A DNA stretch of 47,658 nucleotides, from contig CAKUZB010000013.1 in the NCBI GenBank assembly GCA_934717745.1, positions 1-47,658 on the forward strand, written 5' to 3'. A program made the translations under genes and the position numbers. The stretch is from an uncultured Candidatus Melainabacteria bacterium (GTDB lineage: Bacteria > Cyanobacteriota > Vampirovibrionia > Gastranaerophilales > Gastranaerophilaceae). Shown one piece after another: positions 15,822-24,547 of the stretch. The stretch's first letter is position 1. Each line of letters begins with the position of its first letter. The notes under the pieces were generated by a model. That model saw only the letters and a program-made list of their open reading frames with translations. It was not told the origin of the DNA and made no database searches.

Positions 15822-16469
15822 ATGGAATTACTTATTCATTCAATTCAATTAGACTGGCCGGTTTTAACTCCGATTTTGATTTGTTCAATTTTGGTTGTAA
15901 CCGTTGCTATTAACAGATACTCTTTTTACAATCAAAACAAAAGAGATGTTGTTCAATTTATTCCAAAATTACAAAAAGAACTTGCTAAAAACAACTTGTC
16001 AGGTGCTCAAAACTTGTCAATTCAATTAGGCGGTGTAATTGGTGAAGTTACAGAAGAAGCGGTTAGAATTTTCTCTGAACAAAAATCAGGCTTCTCTCGT
16101 TCATTTGATATTGCTTCAACTTTAGCAACAAGAAAGTTAGAAAATCATTTAACAGTACTTGGTACAATTGGCGGTGTTTGCCCATTCTTAGGTTTGTTCG
16201 GTACAGTTGTTAGAATTCTTTATACTTTCCAAGATTTGGCAACTCAAGGTAATCAATCGGCTGCCGTTGCAATGGGTATCGGTTCTGCATTGATTGCTAC
16301 TGCTTTCGGTCTTGGTGTTGCGATTGTTGCAGTTATTTTCTATAACTACTTCCAATCAGTTGTGAAACATTACGAAGATGATTTCAACTTAATCAAATTA
16401 TTATTCTTGAGTTTTGTTGATTCTAACGAAGAAGTAGAAACTCAATCATCTTCTAATATTGCTTTATAA
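15822..16469 (+). CDS. exbB: ExbB/TolQ proton-channel protein
   Basis: The 215-aa inner-membrane protein belongs to the MotA/TolQ/ExbB family. It has one N-terminal helix (about residues 15-33), a cytoplasmic loop, and two more helices around 120-185, with the family block LTVLGTIGGVCPFLGLFGTV and then AVAMGIGSALIATAFGL. With ExbD it forms the proton channel that drives TonB. A TAAAGGA Shine-Dalgarno lies upstream and exbD begins 13 bases downstream. Confidence 0.88.
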   Translation: MELLIHSIQLDWPVLTPILICSILVVTVAINRYSFYNQNKRDVVQFIPKLQKELAKNNLSGAQNLSIQLGGVIGEVTEEAVRIFSEQKSGFSRSFDIASTLATRKLENHLTVLGTIGGVCPFLGLFGTVVRILYTFQDLATQGNQSAAVAMGIGSALIATAFGLGVAIVAVIFYNYFQSVVKHYEDDFNLIKLLFLSFVDSNEEVETQSSSNIAL

Positions 16470-16482
16470 GGATTAATTTAAA

Positions 16483-17037
16483 ATGGCAATGAAAACTAAT
16501 AAGGGTAAAGAGGCTCTTTTTACAGAAATTAATATCACTCCGTTAACGGATATTTTCTTGGTACTTCTAATCATCATGATGGTTGTAGCACCTACTTTCC
16601 AGTCAATGGATAATGATATTAATATCCCTGAAATTAACAGTGGAGTTTCTATTGAACAGAAAAATTGTACTGTTTCTGTTACAAAAGAGGGTTTACTTTA
16701 CGTTAACGGTAAACAAATTTCTGTAGATTCTTTGGCGTCTGAATTAGGTGCTATTGTTAATACTTTAGAAAAGAAAGAAGTTGTAGTAAAAGCCGATGAA
16801 AGTGCTAAAAATTCTATAGTTTTAAAAATTATGGACGCTGCACAAGAGGCTGGTTATGAAAAACTTGTTGTTGCCGGTGAACCTTTAAGTAAAAAAGAAC
16901 AAAATGAATTAAAAAATAATAATATGACAAATAATACTGTGGAACAAGAAGAATCTGTAGTTATGCCAAGAGCAAAAATGGATTCTGATAGAGAATCGGT
17001 TTCTCGTATTCCACGTGATGAAGAATGGGTTGATTAA
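16483..17037 (+). CDS. exbD: ExbD/TolR protein, first copy
   Basis: The 184-aa ExbD/TolR-type protein has a short cytoplasmic start, the family ITPLTDIFLVLLIIMMV block in which the membrane-embedded Asp carries protons, and a periplasmic domain (about 50-145). It has a longer C-terminal tail (about 145-184, Asn/Glu/Arg-rich) than the next copy. It sits between exbB and a second exbD. Its TAA stop is one base before the next ATG, implying coupled translation. Confidence 0.87.
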   Translation: MAMKTNKGKEALFTEINITPLTDIFLVLLIIMMVVAPTFQSMDNDINIPEINSGVSIEQKNCTVSVTKEGLLYVNGKQISVDSLASELGAIVNTLEKKEVVVKADESAKNSIVLKIMDAAQEAGYEKLVVAGEPLSKKEQNELKNNNMTNNTVEQEESVVMPRAKMDSDRESVSRIPRDEEWVD

Positions 17038-17038
17038 T

Positions 17039-17431
17039 ATGGCAGGTAATAAACGAGATACTTTTAACGAAATTAATATTACACCGTTAACAGATATTTT
17101 TCTTGTGTTATTGATTATAATGATGGTAATTGCACCGTTGTTGGATAATCAAGGGCTTAATTTGACAGTTCCTGAAATTGTTAAACAAGAAAATCTGAAG
17201 AAAGACACTAAATTGTTGAATGTTCTTGTAACAGACGATGATAAGTATTTTATTGACGAACAAGAGGTTTCTTTAGAAGAACTTCCGGAAGTCTTGAAAA
17301 AAGGTGCGGTTGATAAACCTGACGGCTTATTAATTCAATCTCAACCTGATTCAACTCATGGTGCTGTTGTTAGACTTATGGATAACGCAAGAAATTCGGG
17401 AATTTTAAATATTTCTGTTGTTGAAGGATAA
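17039..17431 (+). CDS. exbD: ExbD/TolR protein, second copy
   Basis: The 130-aa second ExbD/TolR copy has the same NEINITPLTDIFLVLLIIMMV membrane block with the conserved Asp and a compact periplasmic domain ending GILNISVVEG. The frame extends back to 17015, inside the first exbD, but the ATG at 17039 fits the family N-terminus. Two different ExbD chains with one ExbB suggest a hetero-oligomeric channel, as described for some Ton systems with ExbD1/ExbD2. Confidence 0.87.
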   Translation: MAGNKRDTFNEINITPLTDIFLVLLIIMMVIAPLLDNQGLNLTVPEIVKQENLKKDTKLLNVLVTDDDKYFIDEQEVSLEELPEVLKKGAVDKPDGLLIQSQPDSTHGAVVRLMDNARNSGILNISVVEG

Positions 17432-17457
17432 TTAATTTTAAATGTTTTAAATAATAA

Positions 17458-17490
17458 AAATCGGGCGGTTACAAAGTAACCGCCCGATTT
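17458..17490. terminator. Shared terminator (exbD / sulP)
   Basis: Stem AAATCGGGCGGTTAC / GTAACCGCCCGATTT with an AAA loop between the convergent Ton cluster and the SulP gene. Confidence 0.88.
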
Positions 17491-17500
17491 GTCTTTTATT

Positions 17501-19093
17501 TTATTTTGTATTTTTAGAGTGATATTTAACTGCTTTTTCAATTGCTCGATTTACAGATAATGTTATGTCTTCTCTGCTAATGCTTTCTGAAAGTCCGCTG
17601 AATAATTGTTCTCTGGCAATTTTTGTGTTATTAAATACAACAATTACGTGAATATTATCTCCTTTTAACCTTGCAATCATATTTTCAAGTGCAAAAGTTG
17701 CTGAAATATCCATTGATGTAATTTTTTGACAATCTACAATGATTGTTTCTTTTGTCAAAAGTGCTTCACTTCTTGCAAGAACAGTTGATGCCGAACCGAA
17801 AAAGAACATTCCGTCGATGTGAAGAATACCTAAGTATAATTTACAATCACCGTCAAGATAAGGAATTTCGTGGTCGTAAGTGTCGATTTTCAGATTTTTT
17901 GATGAGCGGATTGCAAATAATAAGGCAGAAAGTACAATTCCAACTCCAACAGCAAAGATTAAGTCATCTAAAACTGTTAAAACAAAAACGGTTGTCATAA
18001 CAAGAATGTCTGCTTTTTGAGAATGTACTAATACTTTTAAATATTTGTAGTCAATAATATCAATTCCGACTTTAATAAGAATTGCCGCAAGTACTGCAAG
18101 TGGGATTTGTGAAGCAAAAGGTGCTAAAAATAGTACTACGCAGATTAAAAAGATTGAATGTACAACTCCTGATAATCTTCCTGTTGCACCACTATTAATA
18201 TTAATAAGAGTTCTCATAGTTGCACCTGCACCTGCAAGACCGCCAAACATACCTGCAATAGTGTTGCCGATGCCTTGTCCAATAAGTTCTCTATTCGAGT
18301 CGTGTTTTGTATTTGTTAAAGAATCTACAACCAAAGATGTCAATAAAGAGTCAATAGAACCAAGTACTGCAAGAGTTAGAGCCAAAGGTACTATTGCTTG
18401 AAAATCGTGGAATGAAATTATTCCCAATTCAAAATTAGGTAATCCTAAAGGAATTTCTCCGATTGTTTTTACATCAAAATGAAAAACTATTGCCACAACG
18501 GTTGCAATTATAAGTGCTAAAAGTGAAGTTGGGCAATATTTTGCTATTTTTTTAGGAGTTAAAAAGATGATTCCTAAAACAATTAAACTTAAAATTATTG
18601 CTGAAAAACTTACTTCGGGAAGATGTTTTGCAACGTAAAATAATTGTTCAATAGGAGTTCCATTTGCTTGTAAACCTAAAAATGGTGCGATTTGAAGTGA
18701 GATAATAATAACCCCAATACCGCTCAAAAATCCTGAAATTACAGGATATGGTACAAAGTGAATAAATTTTGCTACTCCGGTAAAAGATAAGCAAATTTGA
18801 AATAAACCTGCCAAAAATATTGCAGTAAAAATAACTTTTGGATTATTAGGATAAGTTAAAACTAAAGATGCGATGACGACTGTCATCGGTCCGGTTGGAC
18901 CTGAAATTTGTGTGGCTGTTCCACCAAAAATAGCCGCAAAAAATCCGACTATAATTGCACCCCAAAGCCCTGATGCTGCACCTAATCCACTGGCTACCCC
19001 AAAGGCTAAGGCTAAAGGTAATGCGATAACACCAGCAGTGATGCCACCAAAAAGATTACCTTTTAAATTTGTAAACATAGTTGTCTTAGTCAT
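17501..19093 (-). CDS. SulP-family anion transporter (BicA-like) with STAS domain
   Basis: The 530-aa inner-membrane protein has about 12 helices. It opens NLFGGITAGVIALPLALAFG, carries the QISGPTGPMTVV block of SulP transporters, and has a cytoplasmic C-terminal STAS domain from about residue 430 (LYLGILHIDGMFFFG, ITSMDISATFALENMI). SulP members move sulfate, bicarbonate or organic acids. A beta-carbonic anhydrase diverges 75 bases away, so bicarbonate uptake, as by cyanobacterial BicA, is the best inference. The Shine-Dalgarno is AGAGG. Substrate needs an experiment. Confidence 0.82.
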   Translation of the reverse strand: MTKTTMFTNLKGNLFGGITAGVIALPLALAFGVASGLGAASGLWGAIIVGFFAAIFGGTATQISGPTGPMTVVIASLVLTYPNNPKVIFTAIFLAGLFQICLSFTGVAKFIHFVPYPVISGFLSGIGVIIISLQIAPFLGLQANGTPIEQLFYVAKHLPEVSFSAIILSLIVLGIIFLTPKKIAKYCPTSLLALIIATVVAIVFHFDVKTIGEIPLGLPNFELGIISFHDFQAIVPLALTLAVLGSIDSLLTSLVVDSLTNTKHDSNRELIGQGIGNTIAGMFGGLAGAGATMRTLININSGATGRLSGVVHSIFLICVVLFLAPFASQIPLAVLAAILIKVGIDIIDYKYLKVLVHSQKADILVMTTVFVLTVLDDLIFAVGVGIVLSALLFAIRSSKNLKIDTYDHEIPYLDGDCKLYLGILHIDGMFFFGSASTVLARSEALLTKETIIVDCQKITSMDISATFALENMIARLKGDNIHVIVVFNNTKIAREQLFSGLSESISREDITLSVNRAIEKAVKYHSKNTK

Positions 19094-19168
19094 TGTAACC
19101 TCTTTCTTTCAATGTTAAAATTATATTTATAATTATAGTAGATATTTGCATGAAAGGATATAATATTT

Positions 19169-19747
19169 ATGAATGATATTCAAACAAAAGAATTACAGCG
19201 TTTGATGGAGGGTAATGACCGCTTTGTAAAAGGAGAATGCTCATGTCATACCCGTAATCTTGATACTCTAAAACGTTTTATGACTCATCAAGAGCCTAAA
19301 ACGATTATTTTAAGTTGCTCTGACTCTCGTGTAATTCCTGAAGTTATTTTTGATTGCGGAATTGGAGAACTTTTTGTTGTTAGAACCGCAGGTGCAACAA
19401 TCGGTTTGACTTTTGATATTCTAGAAAGTCTTGAATTTGGGGTTTCAAAATTGAAAGCACCTTTATTAATTATGTTAGGTCATGATGATTGTGGTGTTAC
19501 AAAATATGCAAAAGATTATTATACTGAAAATAAAGAATCTTATACATCAATTATGAGTAATTTATGCCCTATTATTGAAGAACAAGGACATTTGCATTAC
19601 GACGAAATTACAAAAGAACATACTCAAACTCTTAAAAAATTGTTGATTGAACGTTCTATGATTATTAATGAGGCTGTGAAAAGTGGTCAGTTAGAAATCG
19701 TAAGTGCTCACTTCCATTTTGATACCGGAAAAATTTCTTTGCTCTAA
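19169..19747 (+). CDS. Beta-class carbonic anhydrase
   Basis: The 192-aa cytosolic zinc enzyme interconverts carbon dioxide and bicarbonate. The ligands are visible: Cys and the Asp-Arg dyad in SCSDSRV, and His and Cys in LGHDDCG. The core FVVRTAGATIG is conserved. Length is normal for the family. The AAAGGA Shine-Dalgarno is 7 bases before the ATG. The divergent SulP gene suggests a shared role in bicarbonate supply for biosynthesis. typA follows after 56 bases without an obvious terminator. Confidence 0.92.
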   Translation: MNDIQTKELQRLMEGNDRFVKGECSCHTRNLDTLKRFMTHQEPKTIILSCSDSRVIPEVIFDCGIGELFVVRTAGATIGLTFDILESLEFGVSKLKAPLLIMLGHDDCGVTKYAKDYYTENKESYTSIMSNLCPIIEEQGHLHYDEITKEHTQTLKKLLIERSMIINEAVKSGQLEIVSAHFHFDTGKISLL

Positions 19748-19803
19748 AAAATTTTTTGTGTTATTTATATTAATGTACACAACGAAATAGAAAAGATGGA
19801 ATT

Positions 19804-21597
19804 ATGGATATTAAAAAATTACGCAATATTGCGATTATTGCTCACGTAGACCACGGCAAAACATCAATGGTAGATTGTATGTTGAAGCAGAGTGGTGTTT
19901 TTAGGGATAATCAAGAAGTTCAAACTTGTGTTTTGGATTCAAATGATTTAGAAAGAGAGCGTGGTATTACAATTCTTTCCAAAAATATTTCGGTAGATTA
20001 TAAAGATTATCATATCAATGTTGTTGACACCCCTGGCCACGCAGATTTTGGCGGAGAGGTTGAACGTGTATTAGGTATGGTTGACGGTGCTTTGTTGATT
20101 GTTGACGCAGCAGAAGGCCCAATGCCTCAAACAAGATTTGTATTATCAAAGGCTTTGGAATTAGGTTTGAGAATTATTGTTGTTATCAATAAAATTGATA
20201 AACCGGCAGCAGAACCTGATTTAGCACTAGATAAAGTATTTGATTTATTTACAGAATTAACTGACAATGAAGATTTAATTGATTTTCCAGTGATTTACGC
20301 AAGTACATTGCAGGGATTTGCAAAAAAAGAATTGGAAGATGAAAGCGATAATATCGCTCCATTAATGGATTGTATTATTGAAAACATCAAATGCCCAGAG
20401 GGTGATGTTGATGCAAATCTTCAATTCCATGTTACAACACTTGATTATAATGATTATGTTGGACGTATTGCAATTGGTAGAATTAAAAACGGTCATTTAA
20501 AATCTCAGGAAACTTTATCTTTGATTAAAGCAGACGGCTCTGTTCAAAGATGTAAAGTTACAAAATTATTTGGTTTTAGAGATTTAGGTCGTGTTGAAAT
20601 TCAAGAAGCATCAGCAGGTGATATTGTTGGTATTGCAGGATTTCCTGAGGTTCAAATTGGTGAAACCATTTCATCACTGGATAATCCTCAAGCATTACCT
20701 TTAATTCATATTGATGAACCAACTTTACAAATGAATTTTTCAGTTAATGACAGCCCTTATGCCGGTACTGAAGGTAAATTTGTAACTTCTCGTCAATTAA
20801 GAAAAAGATTGTATGATGAACTTGAAAAGAACGTAAGTTTGAGAGTTGAAGATACTGAAAATACAGATAAATGGGTTGTTTCAGGTCGTGGTGAATTGCA
20901 TTTAAGTATTCTGATTGAAACTATGCGTCGTGAAGGATACGAATTTCAAGTTTCAAAACCGGAAGTAATTTACAAAACTATTGACGGTGTTCAAATGGAA
21001 CCTTATGAAAACTTGTTCTTAGATGTTCCGGATGAATGTACAGGTACTTGTATTGAACGTTTGGCCGGTAGAAAAGCACAAATGTTAGATATGCAATCTA
21101 CAGGTGTTCGTTCAAAATTAGAATTTGTAATTCCTGCCAGAGGTTTAATCGGATTTAAAGGTGAATTTATTCGTTTGACTCGTGGTGAAGGTATTATGTA
21201 CCATACATTCAACAAGTACGATACTTTAGCAGGTGATATTCCAAAACAAAGAATGGGTTCTTTAATTGCTTGGGAACAAGGTGAAGCAGTTCCTTATGCA
21301 TTAGACCAATTTTCTGACAGAGGTACTTTCTTTATCACTCCAAAAACTAAAGTTTACAAAGGAATGATTGTTGGTGAAGGTAACAGAGCACAAGACGTTG
21401 CTGTAAATGTATGTAAGACTAAAAAATTAACTAACATGCGTACTTCAACTGCTGATGCTATGGTTGTTTTAAAAGCACCTAAATTGTTATCTTTAGAAGA
21501 AGCACTTGATTATATTGCTGATGATGAATTAGCAGAAATTACACCTGAAAGCATAAGATTAAGAAAAGCAGATTTGACTAGAACTAGATTTAACTAG
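19804..21597 (+). CDS. typA: GTP-binding protein TypA/BipA
   Basis: The 597-aa ribosome-associated GTPase is related to EF-G. G1 is AHVDHGKTSM, G3 DTPGHADF and G4 NKIDKP. Downstream are the TypA-specific PARGLIGFKGEFIRLTRGEG and the C-terminal RTSTADAMVVL block. TypA supports ribosome assembly and stress or low-temperature growth. The Shine-Dalgarno is weak (GATGGA, close to the ATG). The next gene starts 11 bases downstream. Confidence 0.96.
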   Translation: MDIKKLRNIAIIAHVDHGKTSMVDCMLKQSGVFRDNQEVQTCVLDSNDLERERGITILSKNISVDYKDYHINVVDTPGHADFGGEVERVLGMVDGALLIVDAAEGPMPQTRFVLSKALELGLRIIVVINKIDKPAAEPDLALDKVFDLFTELTDNEDLIDFPVIYASTLQGFAKKELEDESDNIAPLMDCIIENIKCPEGDVDANLQFHVTTLDYNDYVGRIAIGRIKNGHLKSQETLSLIKADGSVQRCKVTKLFGFRDLGRVEIQEASAGDIVGIAGFPEVQIGETISSLDNPQALPLIHIDEPTLQMNFSVNDSPYAGTEGKFVTSRQLRKRLYDELEKNVSLRVEDTENTDKWVVSGRGELHLSILIETMRREGYEFQVSKPEVIYKTIDGVQMEPYENLFLDVPDECTGTCIERLAGRKAQMLDMQSTGVRSKLEFVIPARGLIGFKGEFIRLTRGEGIMYHTFNKYDTLAGDIPKQRMGSLIAWEQGEAVPYALDQFSDRGTFFITPKTKVYKGMIVGEGNRAQDVAVNVCKTKKLTNMRTSTADAMVVLKAPKLLSLEEALDYIADDELAEITPESIRLRKADLTRTRFN

Positions 21598-21608
21598 GAA
21601 TTTTAAAT

Positions 21609-22463
21609 ATGTTTGGAACATTAACCGCATTATTTTTAAGAGTGGTTTCTAATCCGCTTGCAAATGTTTTTCAAAAGAAAATTTGTGCGGAGAATTCATC
21701 TTTGCTATGCAATTTTTACACATATTTTATTTTGAGTATTTTATGTGTCCCTTTTGCTTTTCAAATAAATTGGGCTATTTTACCAAAAGAATTTTGGATT
21801 TATGCAATCGTTGCAGGCTTTTTGTGTTCTGTTGGAAATGCTTGCCTTGTAAAAGCCTTACAAATAGGTGAACTTTCCGTTTTAGGGCCTATAAATTCAT
21901 ACAAATGTGTTGTCGGAATGATTGTTGCAATAGTTGTTTTACACGAAATACCGTCTATTACAGGTATTTTGGGTATGATTTTGATTATTTGGGGCAGTTG
22001 GTTTGTTTTTGATACACAAAAAGAGGGTTTTTCATTTGAATTATTAAAACGTAAAGATATTATTTTAAGATTTACAGCATTATTTTTAATGGGTATTGAG
22101 GCTGTATTTTTGAAAAAAGTTATTTTATTATCATCGCCTGTAATTTCTTTTATGCTTTGGTGTTGGGCGGGTGCATTTTTTGCGTTTTGGTTAATAATTT
22201 TGTTTAGAAAGAATTTTTCAATAATTAAAAAAACAGATATTCAAAAATATGTCATTGTTTGCTCAATGCTTGCAACTATGCAATTGACTACGAATTATGT
22301 GTTTAAGCATATTGAAGTTGGTTATGCACTTGCCTTGTTTCAACTTTCAACTCTTGTTAATTTATGGTTTGGCTATAAATTTTTCCACGAAACTGATATG
22401 AAAAAGAAATTAATTGGAACGTTAATTATGATTATTGGTTCAGTGATTGTTATTTTGACTTAA
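21609..22463 (+). CDS. EamA/DMT-superfamily transporter
   Basis: The 284-aa protein has about ten hydrophobic helices in two repeats (for example WIYAIVAGFLCSVGNACLVK and the second repeat from about 147). This is the layout of EamA drug/metabolite transporters. Substrate is unknown. It starts 11 bases after typA with an AGGA Shine-Dalgarno, so the two are probably co-transcribed, and ends near a strong terminator. Confidence 0.8.
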   Translation: MFGTLTALFLRVVSNPLANVFQKKICAENSSLLCNFYTYFILSILCVPFAFQINWAILPKEFWIYAIVAGFLCSVGNACLVKALQIGELSVLGPINSYKCVVGMIVAIVVLHEIPSITGILGMILIIWGSWFVFDTQKEGFSFELLKRKDIILRFTALFLMGIEAVFLKKVILLSSPVISFMLWCWAGAFFAFWLIILFRKNFSIIKKTDIQKYVIVCSMLATMQLTTNYVFKHIEVGYALALFQLSTLVNLWFGYKFFHETDMKKKLIGTLIMIIGSVIVILT

Positions 22464-22555
22464 AAAGTTTTTAAAGAATTACGGTTGCAAGGCAACAGTG
22501 CCTCTTATTATAATTTTTTGTTGAAGTAAATGAAGTTTTTTGCGGGTGTTTTAAA

Positions 22556-22595
22556 AAAATGGCGGATTTTCGATATATCGAAAATCCGCCATTTT
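22556..22595. terminator. Shared terminator (DMT gene / M29 gene)
   Basis: A 40-base perfect palindrome AAAATGGCGGATTTTCGAT and complement around AT, between convergent genes, with flanking A and T runs. Confidence 0.9.
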
Positions 22596-22611
22596 AATAT
22601 TATTTAGTTAA

Positions 22612-24396
22612 TTATATTTGGAATTGGTTATCTTTGATTAAAGTAACTTTTGTTCCGTCTGCTTTTATACCTTCAACGACTACGTTTGGCCCGCCAATCA
22701 TAAAGTCTGTGTGGATATTTGAATCATTAATATTATTTTTGTCCATATATTTTTGACGTTCTTTGTAATCTTTGATGTCTTCTGCACCGTCAAGGCAATC
22801 GTCAAAGCCGGCACCGATTGCGATGTGGCATGCTGCGTTTTCGTCTAATAGAGTATTGTTGAATACTCTACCTGTGTGGAAGATTGGAGAGTTTGCAACA
22901 AGTGCAACTTCACCTAACATATCGCCACCTTCCGCAGATTTGATATGTTCACGCCATAATTCTTGATTTTTGTCTGCGTAAACTTCAACTGCTTTACCAT
23001 TTTCAAATCTCATTCTGATTCCTTCTACAAGGTTACCATTTAAGCAAAGTGGTAATGTTGTTGATACCCAACCGTTTGTTTTTGTTTTATCCGGAGATGA
23101 GAAAACTTCTTCTGTTGGAGTATTTGCCATATATTGAACACCATCATCTGTGTTTTTTGCTGCTGCTCTAAATCTTGATTTATCGTGCATTCCTACGTGT
23201 AAATCAGTTTTGCCGTCAGGTTTTTTAGTTTCAGGGTCAACACTATAGAAGTGAATTTCTTTGAAGTGGAAATCATTCATTTTGTTTGCAACAGACATTA
23301 ATTTTTCTGCATGTGTTTTTAATCCGCCAACTCTGTTGATATTTTTAGCGTCTTCTGCTGCCATTTCAAGTGCTTTCATTGTATCAGGAATGTCAGTATA
23401 AGTTTTCTTTACAGACATTGTTGTTGGAGCATAAATAATGTTCCATTGGCTTTCAGGACCTGATTTTCTAATAGGTTTTACTACTTCATTTACTGCTTTT
23501 GATTGCATTACGATACGTTTAGGGTCAACGTCAGACATTCCTTCAGGGTCTTTTCCCTCTAAGAATAGTCTTGCTGTTTTTCTGCCTACTCTTTCTTGCC
23601 ACATGTCTGCAACGTAAGAAGGCACGTCTTTTAAAGCATCTTCAGATGCATATTTTAATTTTGCTTTACCTACAGGATCACCTGGTTCAGTAAAGTTTAC
23701 ATCAATTGGACCTGAACCGTTTTTGTATGCATATTCAACGAATTTTAGAACATTTTTTTCGTGTTCACGTTCTGCTGAAATTGAGATTGGTTGACCTTTT
23801 TGAACATTTAATAGTGTGTGAAAAATTTCTTTTTCGTTAAATGCGTCTGATAATTTCTTTTCAATGTGTTCAGGAATTTCAGTTTTTACAGTCTTTTTAA
23901 CATCTTCTGTTTCTTTTGCAGAAAGTTTTGAAAGTTTGTAAGGGTCATTCTTTGCATCAAATGTAATTGTTTTAGCCCCTTGTTTTTCGTAGTATTCTGC
24001 TCGTTTTTGTTTGTATGCAAAATCAGGTTCAGTGCAATATTTTTCTTTTAGAGCATCAATTTCAGGTTGAGCAATTTCAACGTGAACATCTTTTGCTCCA
24101 CGTTTGTATGCTTCTTCTGCAAACACTTTTAAGAAAGGAACGTGTGTTTTATCGGCTTTTACAACGACAGATTGTCCTTTTTCTAATTTAATATCTTCAT
24201 CTAAAATTTTATTTACTGCTGAAAGCATTTTTGCTTCAGGTGTTTGATTAGCATCTTTTGTTGCTGAAAGTTCAACTTTGTCAGTGCGTAAACCTTTATT
24301 GTTTACTGCGTTTTCATTACCTTTGAATGACGGTGCAACATTTTTAAGCATTGCTTTTGTCGAATTTACGATTCCTACTGAATTCATTTTTATCAT
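22612..24396 (-). CDS. M29-family aminopeptidase, extended form
   Basis: This 594-aa protein resembles M29 metal-dependent aminopeptidases (AmpS/AmpT/PepS, about 400 residues). Probable metal ligands are E430, E496, H524, H562 and D564. Residues about 66-160 (KGQSVVVKADKTHVPFLKVF) and about 195-265 (KGQPISISAEREHEKNVLKF) look like two copies of the N-terminal substrate subdomain, explaining the extra length. The catalytic Tyr seven residues after the His in relatives is Phe (F531). The first 50 residues hold an APSFKG motif, a recurrent N-terminal feature I recall from this lineage. It has a GGAG Shine-Dalgarno. Activity is uncertain. Confidence 0.72.
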   Translation of the reverse strand: MIKMNSVGIVNSTKAMLKNVAPSFKGNENAVNNKGLRTDKVELSATKDANQTPEAKMLSAVNKILDEDIKLEKGQSVVVKADKTHVPFLKVFAEEAYKRGAKDVHVEIAQPEIDALKEKYCTEPDFAYKQKRAEYYEKQGAKTITFDAKNDPYKLSKLSAKETEDVKKTVKTEIPEHIEKKLSDAFNEKEIFHTLLNVQKGQPISISAEREHEKNVLKFVEYAYKNGSGPIDVNFTEPGDPVGKAKLKYASEDALKDVPSYVADMWQERVGRKTARLFLEGKDPEGMSDVDPKRIVMQSKAVNEVVKPIRKSGPESQWNIIYAPTTMSVKKTYTDIPDTMKALEMAAEDAKNINRVGGLKTHAEKLMSVANKMNDFHFKEIHFYSVDPETKKPDGKTDLHVGMHDKSRFRAAAKNTDDGVQYMANTPTEEVFSSPDKTKTNGWVSTTLPLCLNGNLVEGIRMRFENGKAVEVYADKNQELWREHIKSAEGGDMLGEVALVANSPIFHTGRVFNNTLLDENAACHIAIGAGFDDCLDGAEDIKDYKERQKYMDKNNINDSNIHTDFMIGGPNVVVEGIKADGTKVTLIKDNQFQI

Positions 24397-24499
24397 CTTT
24401 TTTCTCCATTAAAATATTGTTATTTTTTTAACGTATCTAAAAAAAAATGTTGCTTATATTATATGTATTTTTAACAATTATTAACAAAATTCGCAAATA

Positions 24500-24530
24500 A
24501 AAACGGTTCTATATTTTGTAGAACCGTTTT
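24500..24530 (-). terminator. Terminator of clpB
   Basis: Stem AAAACGGTTCTA / TAGAACCGTTTT with a 7-base loop, just beyond the clpB stop and before the M29 gene on the same strand. Confidence 0.85.
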
Positions 24531-24547
24531 TGTTCATTTAAATAATA

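Noticed and set aside
22484..22496. GTTGC-AAG-GCAAC hairpin after the DMT gene
   Set aside because: It lacks the GTAG or AGCGGATTTT head, so I do not call it a REP element; the strong terminator lies farther on.
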